From a virus: 45,711 bases of DNA. The stretch lies in IMG/VR virus record IMGVR_UViG_3300030098_004212, positions 1-45,711 of that record; one strand, given 5' to 3'. This document shows positions 16,097 to 25,400 of this stretch, in pieces. Each line of letters opens with the position of its first letter. Positions within the stretch are counted from its first letter, which is position 1. The notes beneath the pieces were generated by a model. That model did no database searches. It was given only the letters and a program-made list of their open reading frames with translations, and was not told the DNA's origin. The translations under genes were made by a program, and so were the position numbers.

Positions 16097-16225
16097 ATGA
16101 ATGCAGCAATAACCGAAGCAGAAAGAAACGCAAAAGTGAGCAGAAAGCACATCACTATCTTTTCAGCCCCTAAAAGAGGCATCTATGAAAAGAGAGTTGA
16201 AGATTGTGATACATGCCACAACTAA
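16097..16225 (+). CDS. Small basic protein
   Basis: 42 residues: helix NAAITEAERNAKVSRK, a short strand HITIFSA and a C-terminal CDTC. Last gene of the rightward block; an oligo-T terminator follows its stop. Confidence 0.45.
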   Translation: MNAAITEAERNAKVSRKHITIFSAPKRGIYEKRVEDCDTCHN

Positions 16226-16241
16226 CCTTCTTTTTTTTTAA
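16226..16241 (+). terminator. C-rich/oligo-T terminator
   Basis: CCTTC followed by eight T directly after the stop codon. Same shape as the terminator after the capsid gene. Confidence 0.6.
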
Positions 16242-16361
16242 ATTAACACCTAACGGTTGATTAGACCGCTAGATGCTAATGAAATCGTTGAATCGTTTAT
16301 ATCTCCAACGCTTTAGAATGTGTGTCTCTGACTCCACGTTAACTCTAGGAAGTATTACAAT
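16242..16361. other. Noncoding spacer between converging genes
   Basis: 120 bases with no convincing ORF. It contains a short hairpin (CGGT, seven-base loop, ACCG near 16255) and other small inverted pairs. No tRNA could be folded. It may hold the terminator of the minus-strand protease gene. Confidence 0.3.
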
Positions 16362-17207
16362 TTAACAGTTTTTGGTTGATGCAGTAGGTAATTGCTTGCA
16401 TTCCAGAAATCTATCTACAAGATAACCTACACCTATATGTTTTGGTGCTAGTCCATGTAATCCACCAAAACCATCTTTATTATATATTTCAACTGCCATT
16501 TGTAAGTCAATAGGTTCTATTATTATTTCACCATTGGCATCAAATGGGTCAAATGATGGGTACATAAGAGATGATACATTATTGTTTCTTGACTTGTCTT
16601 CTATATAATGACCAAGCCCTATAGCATGACCAAACTCATGTAACATTATCATTTTAATGGCTGGATATGGCATATATACAGGATTCAAATCTATTTCAAC
16701 ATTATATGGTACATTTCCTAATCTGTTATTATCACCATCACAGCCTATACATAATGAAACACTTGGTTTTTCTATATGTTTCAAATAGGTTGTAATAAAT
16801 ACATATTGATGAGTAGAGTTAGCAAAATTATAACTTGTAATTCCTAATGCATCACCACCCGAATATTCCTCAAACTCCATAAATATTTGACATTCAGGGA
16901 AATCATCAGCGTGTTTATCATTATGAAATTCATAAGTATAGAACTTTACATCCATGGTCCAATTACCACCAGAGTAATCAATAAGTTCATTTTGCCATTG
17001 TTTAACTGTGGAATAGGCATCAAATAATACACCACCATAAAATCTCTCATGTAAAGATGGTTCAGGCTCTGTTATACATACAGTAGGATTATCTTTATGC
17101 CATATATTATTGCCTATAGTTTTAAATGTGTCTTCACCATAAGTAGATGGTATACCCAAAAGAAGGCTAAAAATAACTATAATAGTGATTTTCTTATTAT
17201 AATCCAA
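16362..17207 (-). CDS. Secreted metzincin (matrixin-like) zinc protease
   Basis: 281 residues from a TTG at 17207. A GGGAG sequence before it and the gene just upstream favour this start; an ATG at 17294 would put 29 extra residues before the signal peptide. N-terminal KK plus ITIIVIFSLLLGIPS is a signal peptide. Zinc site HEFGHAIGLGH (HExxHxxGxxH) at 190-200, Met-turn SLMYP at 213-217. Six cysteines suggest disulfides outside the cell. Probably exported to digest the host S-layer or glycoproteins for release, or to exclude superinfection. One of three minus-strand genes and transcribed away from the second metzincin. Confidence 0.8.
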   Translation of the reverse strand: MDYNKKITIIVIFSLLLGIPSTYGEDTFKTIGNNIWHKDNPTVCITEPEPSLHERFYGGVLFDAYSTVKQWQNELIDYSGGNWTMDVKFYTYEFHNDKHADDFPECQIFMEFEEYSGGDALGITSYNFANSTHQYVFITTYLKHIEKPSVSLCIGCDGDNNRLGNVPYNVEIDLNPVYMPYPAIKMIMLHEFGHAIGLGHYIEDKSRNNNVSSLMYPSFDPFDANGEIIIEPIDLQMAVEIYNKDGFGGLHGLAPKHIGVGYLVDRFLECKQLPTASTKNC

Positions 17208-17304
17208 TATAGTCTCCCTGTGTATTTGTTCTATCAAACTCTTTTTGACATGAACCACAAACACCATATTTTGATGGCTTTCTACAATATTCACAAGGTT
17301 TCAT
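17197..17304 (-). CDS. Tiny zinc-ribbon protein, leader gene of the protease
   Basis: 35 residues with CEYC and CGSC. Its 3' end overlaps the TTG start of the secreted metzincin by 11 bases, so the two are probably co-translated. A TATA-like box lies 18-24 bases upstream on the minus strand. Confidence 0.5.
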   Translation of the reverse strand: MKPCEYCRKPSKYGVCGSCQKEFDRTNTQGDYIGL

Positions 17305-17321
17305 TTTATGCGATTTATTAT

Positions 17322-17328
17322 TTATATG
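17322..17328 (-). promoter_or_regulatory. TATA box, leftward promoter
   Basis: On the minus strand ATATAAAT lies just upstream of the tiny zinc-ribbon gene. With the rightward TATA at 17394 it makes a divergent promoter region. Confidence 0.4.
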
Positions 17329-17340
17329 AAGCACATATCT

Positions 17341-17400
17341 CTTACGCATGAGTTATTAAAAAGGTTATCTTTTACACATAAGCGGTTAAAAAGGTTTATA
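17341..17400 (+). repeat. Two tandem 30-base imperfect repeats in the divergent promoter
   Basis: Copies at 17341-17370 and 17371-17400 agree at about 20 positions; the best-kept part is TTAAAAAGGTT near the end of each. The second copy runs into the TATA box of the holin-like gene. Candidate regulator binding sites controlling lysis timing. Confidence 0.5.
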
Positions 17401-17424
17401 GGGCGGACTGAAGTTAGTAAATTA

Positions 17425-17688
17425 ATGGCAGATATACCAATTCTGATACTAGCAGGAAGCCTGTTTGGTGCAGCATTAAATATCATCAGAGGAGTCTCTG
17501 GAGATACTAGTGGTGAACTAAACTATAAAAAACTACTAGGCGGTGGAGTAACCGCAATCGTAGCAGCTCTAGGTGCTATAGTAGCTCTGGATGCAGCAGC
17601 AATAAGTGAGCCAGTCACTCAAGTAGTAGTCGGTGTTCTAGTTGGTTTCGGTGCTGATTTCACAGTCAGTAAACTAAAAAAGGACTAA
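17425..17688 (+). CDS. Holin-like membrane protein
   Basis: 87 residues from the ATG at 17425 (an upstream in-frame ATG would give an unlikely basic extension and ignore the TATA at 17394). Two transmembrane segments (IPILILAGSLFGAALNII and GVTAIVAALGAIVALDA) and a third, weaker one VVVGVLVGFGA, with a KLKKD tail: holin-like topology. It lies between two metzincin protease genes. Codons are more C-ending than nearby genes, suggesting strong expression. Holin role is inference from shape and place. Confidence 0.55.
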   Translation: MADIPILILAGSLFGAALNIIRGVSGDTSGELNYKKLLGGGVTAIVAALGAIVALDAAAISEPVTQVVVGVLVGFGADFTVSKLKKD

Positions 17689-17705
17689 GGCTTTACGGTT
17701 TCTAA

Positions 17706-17733
17706 CCTATAAATATAAGAACCGCCTTTTTTT
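17706..17733 (+). promoter_or_regulatory. TATA box within an inverted repeat, with T-run
   Basis: CCTATAAATATAAG lies 18-32 bases before the ATG at 17738. It sits between CGGTTTCT and AAGAACCG, an imperfect inverted pair, and is followed by CCTTTTTTT. The element could serve both as terminator of the holin-like gene and as regulated promoter of the metzincin. Confidence 0.45.
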
Positions 17734-17737
17734 ATAC

Positions 17738-18430
17738 ATGGCGTTATGTGTAGTTAGAGAAACACCAGACCATACTTTAGAGTTCTTAGAGGAGCAAACA
17801 GAATGGAGACACAAGTGGGATCAAAACACAGTTTATTATTCATTGGAGTATAATGACGAATTACCATTAATATCAAAAAGGAATATGAAGAAAGCATTAA
17901 CAGCAGCTATGAACACATGGAATTTTGAGATACCAATGAAGTTAAAATCAATGTACAGAAATTATGATAATGCTGATATCAAGGTAATGTTTAGAAAGAA
18001 AGAAGACGACCATATTTTTAAAGAAAGGCATGGGGTTATGGCATATGCATATTTTCCAAAAACATCAAAACAGGGAGAAATAGTATTCAATTTAGATTAT
18101 ATCTGGGCAACCCATTCAGATGGAATAAAAGCATCAGAGGCTATAGAATTAGGGATTATTGAAAATGCATCAAACCCGGATAGTAAAATTACCACCTATA
18201 ATATTATTCACACCATGATACATGAAATAGGACACAGTTTAGGTCTTAAACATGATGCAGATGATAATACCACAGATGTAATGGACCCATATTACGATGG
18301 AAAGGTATTAGACTTGTCATCTAGAGATTTATATAGAATCAGAGTTAAATATGGAACCCGGGTCTGGAGAAGTTGGGATATGTATGCTAGAGTCAAGAAA
18401 TGGCTTTATAATAGAAAGCGTAATATCTAA
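17738..18430 (+). CDS. Second metzincin (matrixin-like) zinc protease
   Basis: 230 residues, no signal peptide. TVYYSLEYN and HGVMAYAYFP with GEIVFNLD follow the M10A matrixin fold; zinc site HEIGHSLGLKH starts at H162 with ligands H162, H166 and H172; Met-turn VMDP at 181-184. The tail is basic with Trp/Arg (VWRSWDMYARVKKW). Without a leader it must reach the cell surface as part of the virion or through the holin, acting as an endolysin-like protease or in entry. It is not a close copy of the minus-strand metzincin. Confidence 0.8.
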   Translation: MALCVVRETPDHTLEFLEEQTEWRHKWDQNTVYYSLEYNDELPLISKRNMKKALTAAMNTWNFEIPMKLKSMYRNYDNADIKVMFRKKEDDHIFKERHGVMAYAYFPKTSKQGEIVFNLDYIWATHSDGIKASEAIELGIIENASNPDSKITTYNIIHTMIHEIGHSLGLKHDADDNTTDVMDPYYDGKVLDLSSRDLYRIRVKYGTRVWRSWDMYARVKKWLYNRKRNI

Positions 18431-18433
18431 ACC

Positions 18434-18442
18434 TTATATATA
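18434..18442 (+). promoter_or_regulatory. TATA box of the adhesin block
   Basis: TTATATATA 23-31 bases before the ATG at 18465. Confidence 0.5.
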
Positions 18443-18464
18443 ATAAAACCTCTTAAATATTAGT

Positions 18465-18668
18465 ATGGTATTCACAGATTACGATAATGATTTCTCATGT
18501 GACACACTTGAGGAATGGATTGAACATTTAGCAAAGACCGAATTAACTTATTCAGGAATAACAACCTGTGTTACATGTGGAGAGGAAATAGAGTTCACAT
18601 GGACAGGTAAATTAAAAAATGGAAAAACATACCCAGATGTTTTATGTAAGAGTTGTAAAGAACAATGA
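18465..18668 (+). CDS. Zinc-ribbon protein
   Basis: 67 residues. CVTCGEEIEF and CKSC make a ribbon in the C-terminal half; acidic N-terminus DYDNDFSCD. ATGA overlap with the structural gene that follows. Confidence 0.55.
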   Translation: MVFTDYDNDFSCDTLEEWIEHLAKTELTYSGITTCVTCGEEIEFTWTGKLKNGKTYPDVLCKSCKEQ

Positions 18669-19195
18669 TAGAAAACATATCAAATAAATCATCTTTAAAT
18701 ATTACAAAATGTAGTGATAAGTGTATGAAAGAAGAGCCAATAATCAAAGGATGGGTCACAGTAATTAAAAATGCTGGTAGACCAGATGAACAGGTCCTAT
18801 GTGAGAATAAACCAAATCTTCTAACTAACGCTGGAAGAGATTGGATGATAGCCCAAGTTTATACTAACACATCAGCAGGAACTAGAGGTTCAGGCTTTAT
18901 TGCATTAACAACAAATTCAGCATCACCAGCAGCAGGTGATACTACATTAGCTTCTGAAATTACAACAGGTGGTCTAGCAAGAGCAGATGCAACCACAAAG
19001 TCTCACACAGGTGGAACAAACTCTACTACTATCCAACACACTTTTACAGCTTCAGCAACACATACAAATGTTCAAAAATCAGGATTATTCAATGCAGCCT
19101 CAAGTGGCACAATGTCACATGAGAACACATTTACCGCAGTTACCCTTCAAAGTTCAGATACCCTACAGGTAACTTGGACCACAACCCTAGGCTAA
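18665..19195 (+). CDS. Virion structural protein, tail/fibre family
   Basis: 176 residues. After 35 residues, WVTVIKNAGRPDEQVL and NLLTNAGRDWMIAQV, then a Thr/Ser/Ala-rich beta region. Matches in texture a widespread phage tail protein family whose members begin with a strand and 'N-L-x-T-x-x-G-R'. Likely part of the fibre base. The DNA shows the compositional change of the adhesin block. Confidence 0.55.
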   Translation: MIENISNKSSLNITKCSDKCMKEEPIIKGWVTVIKNAGRPDEQVLCENKPNLLTNAGRDWMIAQVYTNTSAGTRGSGFIALTTNSASPAAGDTTLASEITTGGLARADATTKSHTGGTNSTTIQHTFTASATHTNVQKSGLFNAASSGTMSHENTFTAVTLQSSDTLQVTWTTTLG

Positions 19196-19200
19196 ACTTA

Positions 19201-19215
19201 AATAGTTATATAGTA
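19201..19215 (+). promoter_or_regulatory. Promoter with 15-base motif shared with 35365
   Basis: AATAGTTATATAGTA contains the TATA box 21-28 bases before the ATG at 19234. The same 15 bases occur at 35365-35379 at nearly the same distance from that gene's ATG (35 against 33 bases). Confidence 0.55.
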
Positions 19216-19233
19216 AATTAACGCATTTATATC

Positions 19234-20853
19234 ATGGCAAGAACAGGCTGGGGTAGACACGCAACTGTAGCAACTGGAAGTAACGATAACTCAAAACAGA
19301 TTTCAGTAAATGCTTGGAACGCAGATGTGAATACTGCTGGTATTTTGGGATTTACACCAGAAACAATAGCATCAGCATCATCAATCACACCAACTAACTC
19401 TTTCATTAAATTATCAGGTTCAACCAATATTGATACAATAGCATTAGGTAATTCAGCAGAAGGTGACTTGTTATATGTTATCACAACTGGTTCAGTAACA
19501 TTAGCAAATACAACAAGCCCATCATCAGACGGTCAAATTAGATTATTAGGTAATGCAAACAAGGACCTATCTACAACAACACCAACTATTTTAATTAGAG
19601 TTGGTAATTATTGGTATGAATATGGTGGTAGCCCAGTTACTGATGGTTCTATAACATTTGCAAAGATTCAAGATATTGCATCAATGAAGGTCATAGGAAG
19701 AACAGCAGGAAGTTCAGGTGTATCATCAGAAGTAGCAATATTAGATGAAGATAACATGGCATCAAATAGTGCCACATCATTAGCAACACAACAATCAATT
19801 AAATCATATGTAGATACTCAAGTAGCAACAGTACCAGTTGGTGACATTACCGCTGTTACAGCAGGTACAGCATTAACAGGTGGTGGTTCGTCAGGTGACG
19901 TAACAGTAAACGCAGATGTAGGTATAGGTGAAGATAAATTATTACAAGCAAATGCAAATGTAGTAGATGATGATTTCTTAAGAATTGATGGAACAAAAGT
20001 AGAAGGTAGAACTGCTGCAGAAGTATTATCAGATATTGGTGCTCAAGCAAGTCTAACTTTTGGTATATCATCAGGTAATGTAACAAAAGCTGGTTCAGGA
20101 ATTGTTGACAATGACTTCATTAGAGTAGATGGAACAACATTTGAAGGAAGAAGTGCAAGTGAAGTGTTATCCGATATTGGTGGACAAGCTAGTTTAACCT
20201 TTGGAATAGCAAACACTAACGCAGTAAAAATTGACGATGCAGATGCAGCAGATGATGATTATGCAAAATTTACAGCAAGTGGAATTGAAGGAAGAAGTGC
20301 TAGCGAAGTTTTATCAGATATTGGTGCAGCACCAGCAGCAGGTTCATCAAACATAGTCACAACAGGTGCATTAGACTCTGGTTCAATCACAAGTGGATTT
20401 GGTAGTATTAATAATGGTTCATCAACTATTACAACAACGGGAGCAGTATCAACAGGAACATTAACAGCAACCCAAGTAGATATTACAGCAGAGGGTGATT
20501 TAAGGTTACAAGATGCTACTGGTGGTCAATATGTAGGATTTGAAGCACCAGCAACAGTATCAGCAAGTTATACATTAGAAATGCCAGCAGCAACAGGTGC
20601 AGCAGGTAAAGTTTTAAAAATGTCATCATCAGCAAACGTCTTAGAATGGGGAGATGCAGGTGGAGCAGCAGGTAACACTATTGATACATTACTAAGAGAT
20701 GAAGCAGATTCTGATCCAAGTTATACAAGCAGAACAGAAAATAGTGCTTCTACACCAATACAGATATGGTCCAAAACTCTTGATTCAAATAACGAAAATT
20801 TGTATGTTAGGGTAAAGAAAAACGGAAGTTACACTAACGTACAGATAGCTTGA
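19234..20853 (+). CDS. Tail fibre protein with three internal repeats
   Basis: 539 residues. Three repeats of about 48 residues begin near residues 244, 292 and 338, with core (D)DFxRxDGTxxEGR(S/T)A(S)EVLSDIG. N-terminal part resembles fibre attachment regions, and the C-terminus has EMPAATGAAGKVLKM and a strand-rich end WSKTLDSNNENLYVRV. Such repeats form trimeric shaft segments in marine phage fibres. Leaderless promoter upstream. Confidence 0.65.
   Translation: MARTGWGRHATVATGSNDNSKQISVNAWNADVNTAGILGFTPETIASASSITPTNSFIKLSGSTNIDTIALGNSAEGDLLYVITTGSVTLANTTSPSSDGQIRLLGNANKDLSTTTPTILIRVGNYWYEYGGSPVTDGSITFAKIQDIASMKVIGRTAGSSGVSSEVAILDEDNMASNSATSLATQQSIKSYVDTQVATVPVGDITAVTAGTALTGGGSSGDVTVNADVGIGEDKLLQANANVVDDDFLRIDGTKVEGRTAAEVLSDIGAQASLTFGISSGNVTKAGSGIVDNDFIRVDGTTFEGRSASEVLSDIGGQASLTFGIANTNAVKIDDADAADDDYAKFTASGIEGRSASEVLSDIGAAPAAGSSNIVTTGALDSGSITSGFGSINNGSSTITTTGAVSTGTLTATQVDITAEGDLRLQDATGGQYVGFEAPATVSASYTLEMPAATGAAGKVLKMSSSANVLEWGDAGGAAGNTIDTLLRDEADSDPSYTSRTENSASTPIQIWSKTLDSNNENLYVRVKKNGSYTNVQIA
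19960..20335 (+). repeat. Three fibre-shaft repeats of 138-144 bases
   Basis: In-gene repeats starting near 19963, 20107 and 20245, best conserved where they encode EVLSDIG. The third is shorter at its end. Confidence 0.65.
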
Positions 20854-20864
20854 GGTGACCAGAG

Positions 20865-22484
20865 ATGGTCGAATATCTATCAGGTGGAAGGATTCAAGGA
20901 AGTTCTACTGCAACAGCAACAGCAACATACGAACCTGAATTAGATAATAATAGTGCTAGTAAATGGGTAATACAAGATAGTGGTGCAATTAATTTAAACA
21001 CAAGTAATAGCAGGGTTGATTTTTCAACTAAACGTGATAATTCAAATAACACTTTATCATACGATTTAGGTTCTAATCTAAGTGCAACTTGGGTTTTAAG
21101 ATACAAATTCAATGCTTCAACGTTTAGTGAATCTGAAAACAGTTGGTTGACAGTTGGATTTAGATCCGTTGATTCAGCTACTCCAGTTAATGACGGTTCT
21201 ACTAATTTTGATGCTTTTGGTTGTTTCGTAATGAATGGTTCATCATTATCATCAAAGAAAAGACTTGGTATGCACTCTGCAACTGCAAGTAATAATCTCA
21301 CAGAACATCAAAATAGGTTAGAAGGTGTGACATACTCAACTAGTACAGATTATTATGTCGAGGTTGTTAGAACTGGAACAACAACAGGCACAGTCACATT
21401 TAGAACAGGTAGTCATACTGGAACTGTATTCAAAACTTACTCATATTCAGGTGGTAATAATGCAACAAACTTACGCTATCTCACAATAAGTGATCTAGCA
21501 GATAATGTTTCAGGTGATTCAACATTAGTTGGAACAATAACTGATATTGAAATATATGATAATGCAACATCAACAACAACAGATGAAAAAACTACACTAA
21601 CAAACGTTCCTGATAATACTAGGTATGAAGAAACAGATACTCGTAAGATTTACCGTAGAGTGACAGAAACAATAGATGGTTCAGATTTGAAAGTATACAT
21701 TAAATTTGACGATTCGTCAGGTTCGCCAACTAATGACGCAGGGAATGTCACAGGTAATGATTCACTTGGCACAGCAGCAAACATAACATTAACAGGAACA
21801 GGCACAACACTATATGATCAAACAGGAACACCAAGTAAATTAGGAAATGCTATGGAATTTCCAGCTACAAGTTCAACGAGTGGTGTCTATGGCGATTTTG
21901 GAACTTCTACAAGTCAATTCAACTTCTTACATGGTGGAACACCAACATGGACAATAGCATTTTGGTATAAAACAAGTACAGCAGGTGGAACTAACCGAGC
22001 AATACTAAGATCTGCTGTTGGTGATTCAGTAGCAGGGATTACTATCTATTTTTACTCAAATAATCTTAGAGTGTATATTGCTAAGACAGGTGGTGGTAAT
22101 AATCAACCTATAAACTCTAATGATAATGGTTCAGATTTTACAAGTTTCTCATCAGATGGTAATTGGCATTTTTATGTCATAACTATGGATTTTAATCTTG
22201 CTAGTCAAACTTTGAAAATGAGTAAAGATGATGGTGCAAGAACAACTGCAGATAAATCTGCTAATGCCTGTTCATCAATATCAACTAATTCTGATTACGC
22301 ATTAGGATTTAGACATTCACCAAGTAATGGATCAGGATTTATTCCACCAACTGCCCAAATGGCAGAACTGTCAATATGGAATCGTGTCCTTACTGATGAA
22401 GAAATAACTACATTATACAATTCAGGATCAGGTTTTCAACTAGACACAGGCGATAAAGTTTGGAAAGAGAGGAATACTGCATGA
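20865..22484 (+). CDS. LamG-type adhesin (host-recognition candidate)
   Basis: 539 residues. Residues 1-230: a beta-sandwich with TYEPELDNNSASKWVIQ and RTGSHTGTVFKTY. Then the linker TRYEETDTRKIYR. Residues about 275-530 are a LamG/concanavalin-like lectin domain, ending in the typical MAELSIWNRVLTDEEITTLY. The Shine-Dalgarno GAGGTGA precedes the ATG. Likely binds host surface glycans. Ends in an ATGA overlap with the next adhesin. Confidence 0.65.
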   Translation: MVEYLSGGRIQGSSTATATATYEPELDNNSASKWVIQDSGAINLNTSNSRVDFSTKRDNSNNTLSYDLGSNLSATWVLRYKFNASTFSESENSWLTVGFRSVDSATPVNDGSTNFDAFGCFVMNGSSLSSKKRLGMHSATASNNLTEHQNRLEGVTYSTSTDYYVEVVRTGTTTGTVTFRTGSHTGTVFKTYSYSGGNNATNLRYLTISDLADNVSGDSTLVGTITDIEIYDNATSTTTDEKTTLTNVPDNTRYEETDTRKIYRRVTETIDGSDLKVYIKFDDSSGSPTNDAGNVTGNDSLGTAANITLTGTGTTLYDQTGTPSKLGNAMEFPATSSTSGVYGDFGTSTSQFNFLHGGTPTWTIAFWYKTSTAGGTNRAILRSAVGDSVAGITIYFYSNNLRVYIAKTGGGNNQPINSNDNGSDFTSFSSDGNWHFYVITMDFNLASQTLKMSKDDGARTTADKSANACSSISTNSDYALGFRHSPSNGSGFIPPTAQMAELSIWNRVLTDEEITTLYNSGSGFQLDTGDKVWKERNTA

Positions 22485-25400
22485 CCATAGAAAATCTCGG
22501 TGTCAAATTATATTCAGGAACTAAATCTGATCGTAAATCAGATTCACTAGGTAGTTCAGCAGATGGAAGTAACACAGGAATTATATTATTACCTGTAAAA
22601 GATTATGCAGTATTTGACGGAACAAATGATTACATTTCATTTTCAACAAAGTTTGACCAAATGCAACAAGCTGGAAGTTTTTCAGTTTGGCTTAAACCTG
22701 ATACAACAGATAATAGTGAAGTAATATTTGACAATGCAGGTTCTAGTAGTCTAAAAAAAGGATTTACAATTTTATTCAAAACAGGTAATGTTGTTAAATA
22801 TGGAATTTGGGACGGTGATGATTCAACAAGTGCAGGTGGTAGTATAAGTTCAACAGGTGTTTGGACAACAGGTGAATGGCAACATCTATGTGTCACTTAC
22901 AATGGAACAACAGCTAAAATTTATCGGAACGCAGTAGAAGTCGCAACAGGTTCATTAACAGCTACAAGTTCTACTGCAAGTTATAATGCAAGTTTAGGTA
23001 GAGATGGACAAGATGAAGATGATAGATATGATGGTGGTATGTATCAAGCATTAGTTTATAGTGACGCATTAACACCAACAGAAGTCACTACATTATACAA
23101 TAGTGGAACACCTGTCACAAGTCCTTCAACATCAGGTTTAGTTTCAAGATATGACTTGACAGCAAACGCAAACGATTCACAAGGTTCTAACAATGGAACA
23201 AATACAGGTGTCACATTTTCAACTGATAATTACAAACTTGGCACAGGTGCTTATGATTTTACATCAGGTCAAGTAGATATTGGTAAAACCACACAAACAG
23301 GTGACTTTTCTGTAACATTTTGGTTTAATGCAGATAGTAATTCAGGCGTACAAAGACTATGGCATAACAATAATAATTCGTCAAAATTAGAAATACAATG
23401 GTATAATAGTCAAGTAGCATATACCGTAAAAGATGCAACAGGTAATAATGGTTCATCATTAAATACTGGAACATGGTATCATGTAGCACTAACTAGAGAA
23501 GGAAGTGCTGTAAAATTATACATTGATGGTGTTTTAAAAAGTAGCACTACAGAAGATGAAGCACTATCAAACGCTGATAATGCTACCATAGGTGGAAGTG
23601 GAAGTTCAGAAAACTATAATGGAAAAATAGATGATGTTTCTAATTGGTCAAGAGCTTTAACTGCAACAGAAATTGGGAAGTTAGTAAATAATAATGGTGA
23701 AGAAAATTATCTGTCACAATCATCAACAGGACAAAAACAATTAGATGAATCTGCAAATAAATATGGAATTAATTTAGCATCAAACAATCCACTAATCGGT
23801 AAAACATTAAAATCAATAACATTCAGTATGAAGAAAAACAATTCACCAACTGGAAATGTTTCTGCAAAAATTTACAAAAATGACAGTACATCTGCCACTG
23901 CAACATCAAGTACAACATTAGATGTATCAACATTAACAACCAGTTTTGTAGATAAAACATTCGAGTTTGCAAGTGGTGTAACATTAGCAAGTGGTGATAG
24001 AATTGTAGTAGAAGGTGGTTCACATGATGGCACTAATCAAATAATGTTTGAACAAAATTCGTCAAGTTTTACTGATACGGTGACTATTGCACGTTATACA
24101 TCATCATGGGTAGATGGAATATCAGGTGATTTTCTTTACAAACTAACATCAACAAATGCAGATGCACAATCAGTTTCATCATTAACTAACAAGTCAGGTC
24201 TAAAAGCACATTATAGTATGGACACAGAAACAACAGTCACAGCAGATGGAACATCACAAACTACTGCAAATAGTCAGATACAAGTGCAGAATACAAATTC
24301 AAGTGAGGATAGAATATTGGGTTATCAAGTCACAACAGGTAGTCCATTTGTTGGTAAAACAATAACAGGATTTAAAATAAAACTAAGAAACACATTTAAT
24401 GCATCAGGAACTTTTGCCATCACAGGTGGAATTTGGTCAACAAGTGAATCTGATCCAATGACCACAATAGGTAGAGCGACAAGCCCAACATCTGTCACAT
24501 TTGACCAACTTGAAACAGGCACAACTTGGTCAGCAAATTCAGATACATCAGGTAGTGATGTTGTGACATACAATCTTTCATCACCATATACGATTCAAAG
24601 TGGTGATTTAATTGGCGTAAGACCAGCTGGTGGCACATTCAACTCATCATCAGTTGTTGTTAATGGTAATTCGTCAAGTGTTGATGGTAATGCAAAAATG
24701 AAAGGATATAGAACAAGCTGGTTTGATTATTCAGCATGGGATATGTGGTTAGTTGTAATTACAAGCACTGATAAATGTCCTAACGACTTTTCATCAACTT
24801 CTGATTTGGAAGCATTAACAGGTGTAAGGACAAATTCTATCTTCCAACAAACAGATGATACGCCTTCTTATTGGTGGTATAATGGCACAAGTTGGGTATT
24901 AGATGGAACTACACTAGCTATTGATGAAGATTTTTCAACAAATAATTTCACAAGTAATGATACAAATGTCACAAATGTTGTAGATGGTGCTTTGACTTAT
25001 TGGGGAGCTGGGCAAAATACATACGGTGATGGTGCATATTACAAAACACCTGTCACATTAGATGATAATAAATGGGTTATGAGAGCTAGGTATGAAATAG
25101 AAGCATGGGCAAGTCCATCAGGGGATTCATATCAAGTTTTCATTGGAATGATAAAATTCACAACGGCAGCAAATGCACAGGGCGTATCTTCATCTTACAA
25201 TCAAGATGGTATTTCCTTTGGTCATAGAATTGGAACAGGCACTAACGGTATTAGAATAGGTGCAAGTAATGTTGGTGGTCAATTATACAATAATATTGAA
25301 ACACTTACAGGTCTTACAGGCACAAGAACTTGTTGGATTGAATTAACACGATTATCATCAACAACATCTAAATTGGAAATATTTTCAGATGAAGGATTCA

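Noticed and set aside
16241-16361. Possible tRNA or other structured RNA
   Set aside because: A GTTGAATC string looks like a T-loop, but no seven-pair acceptor stem or anticodon arm can be formed on either strand.
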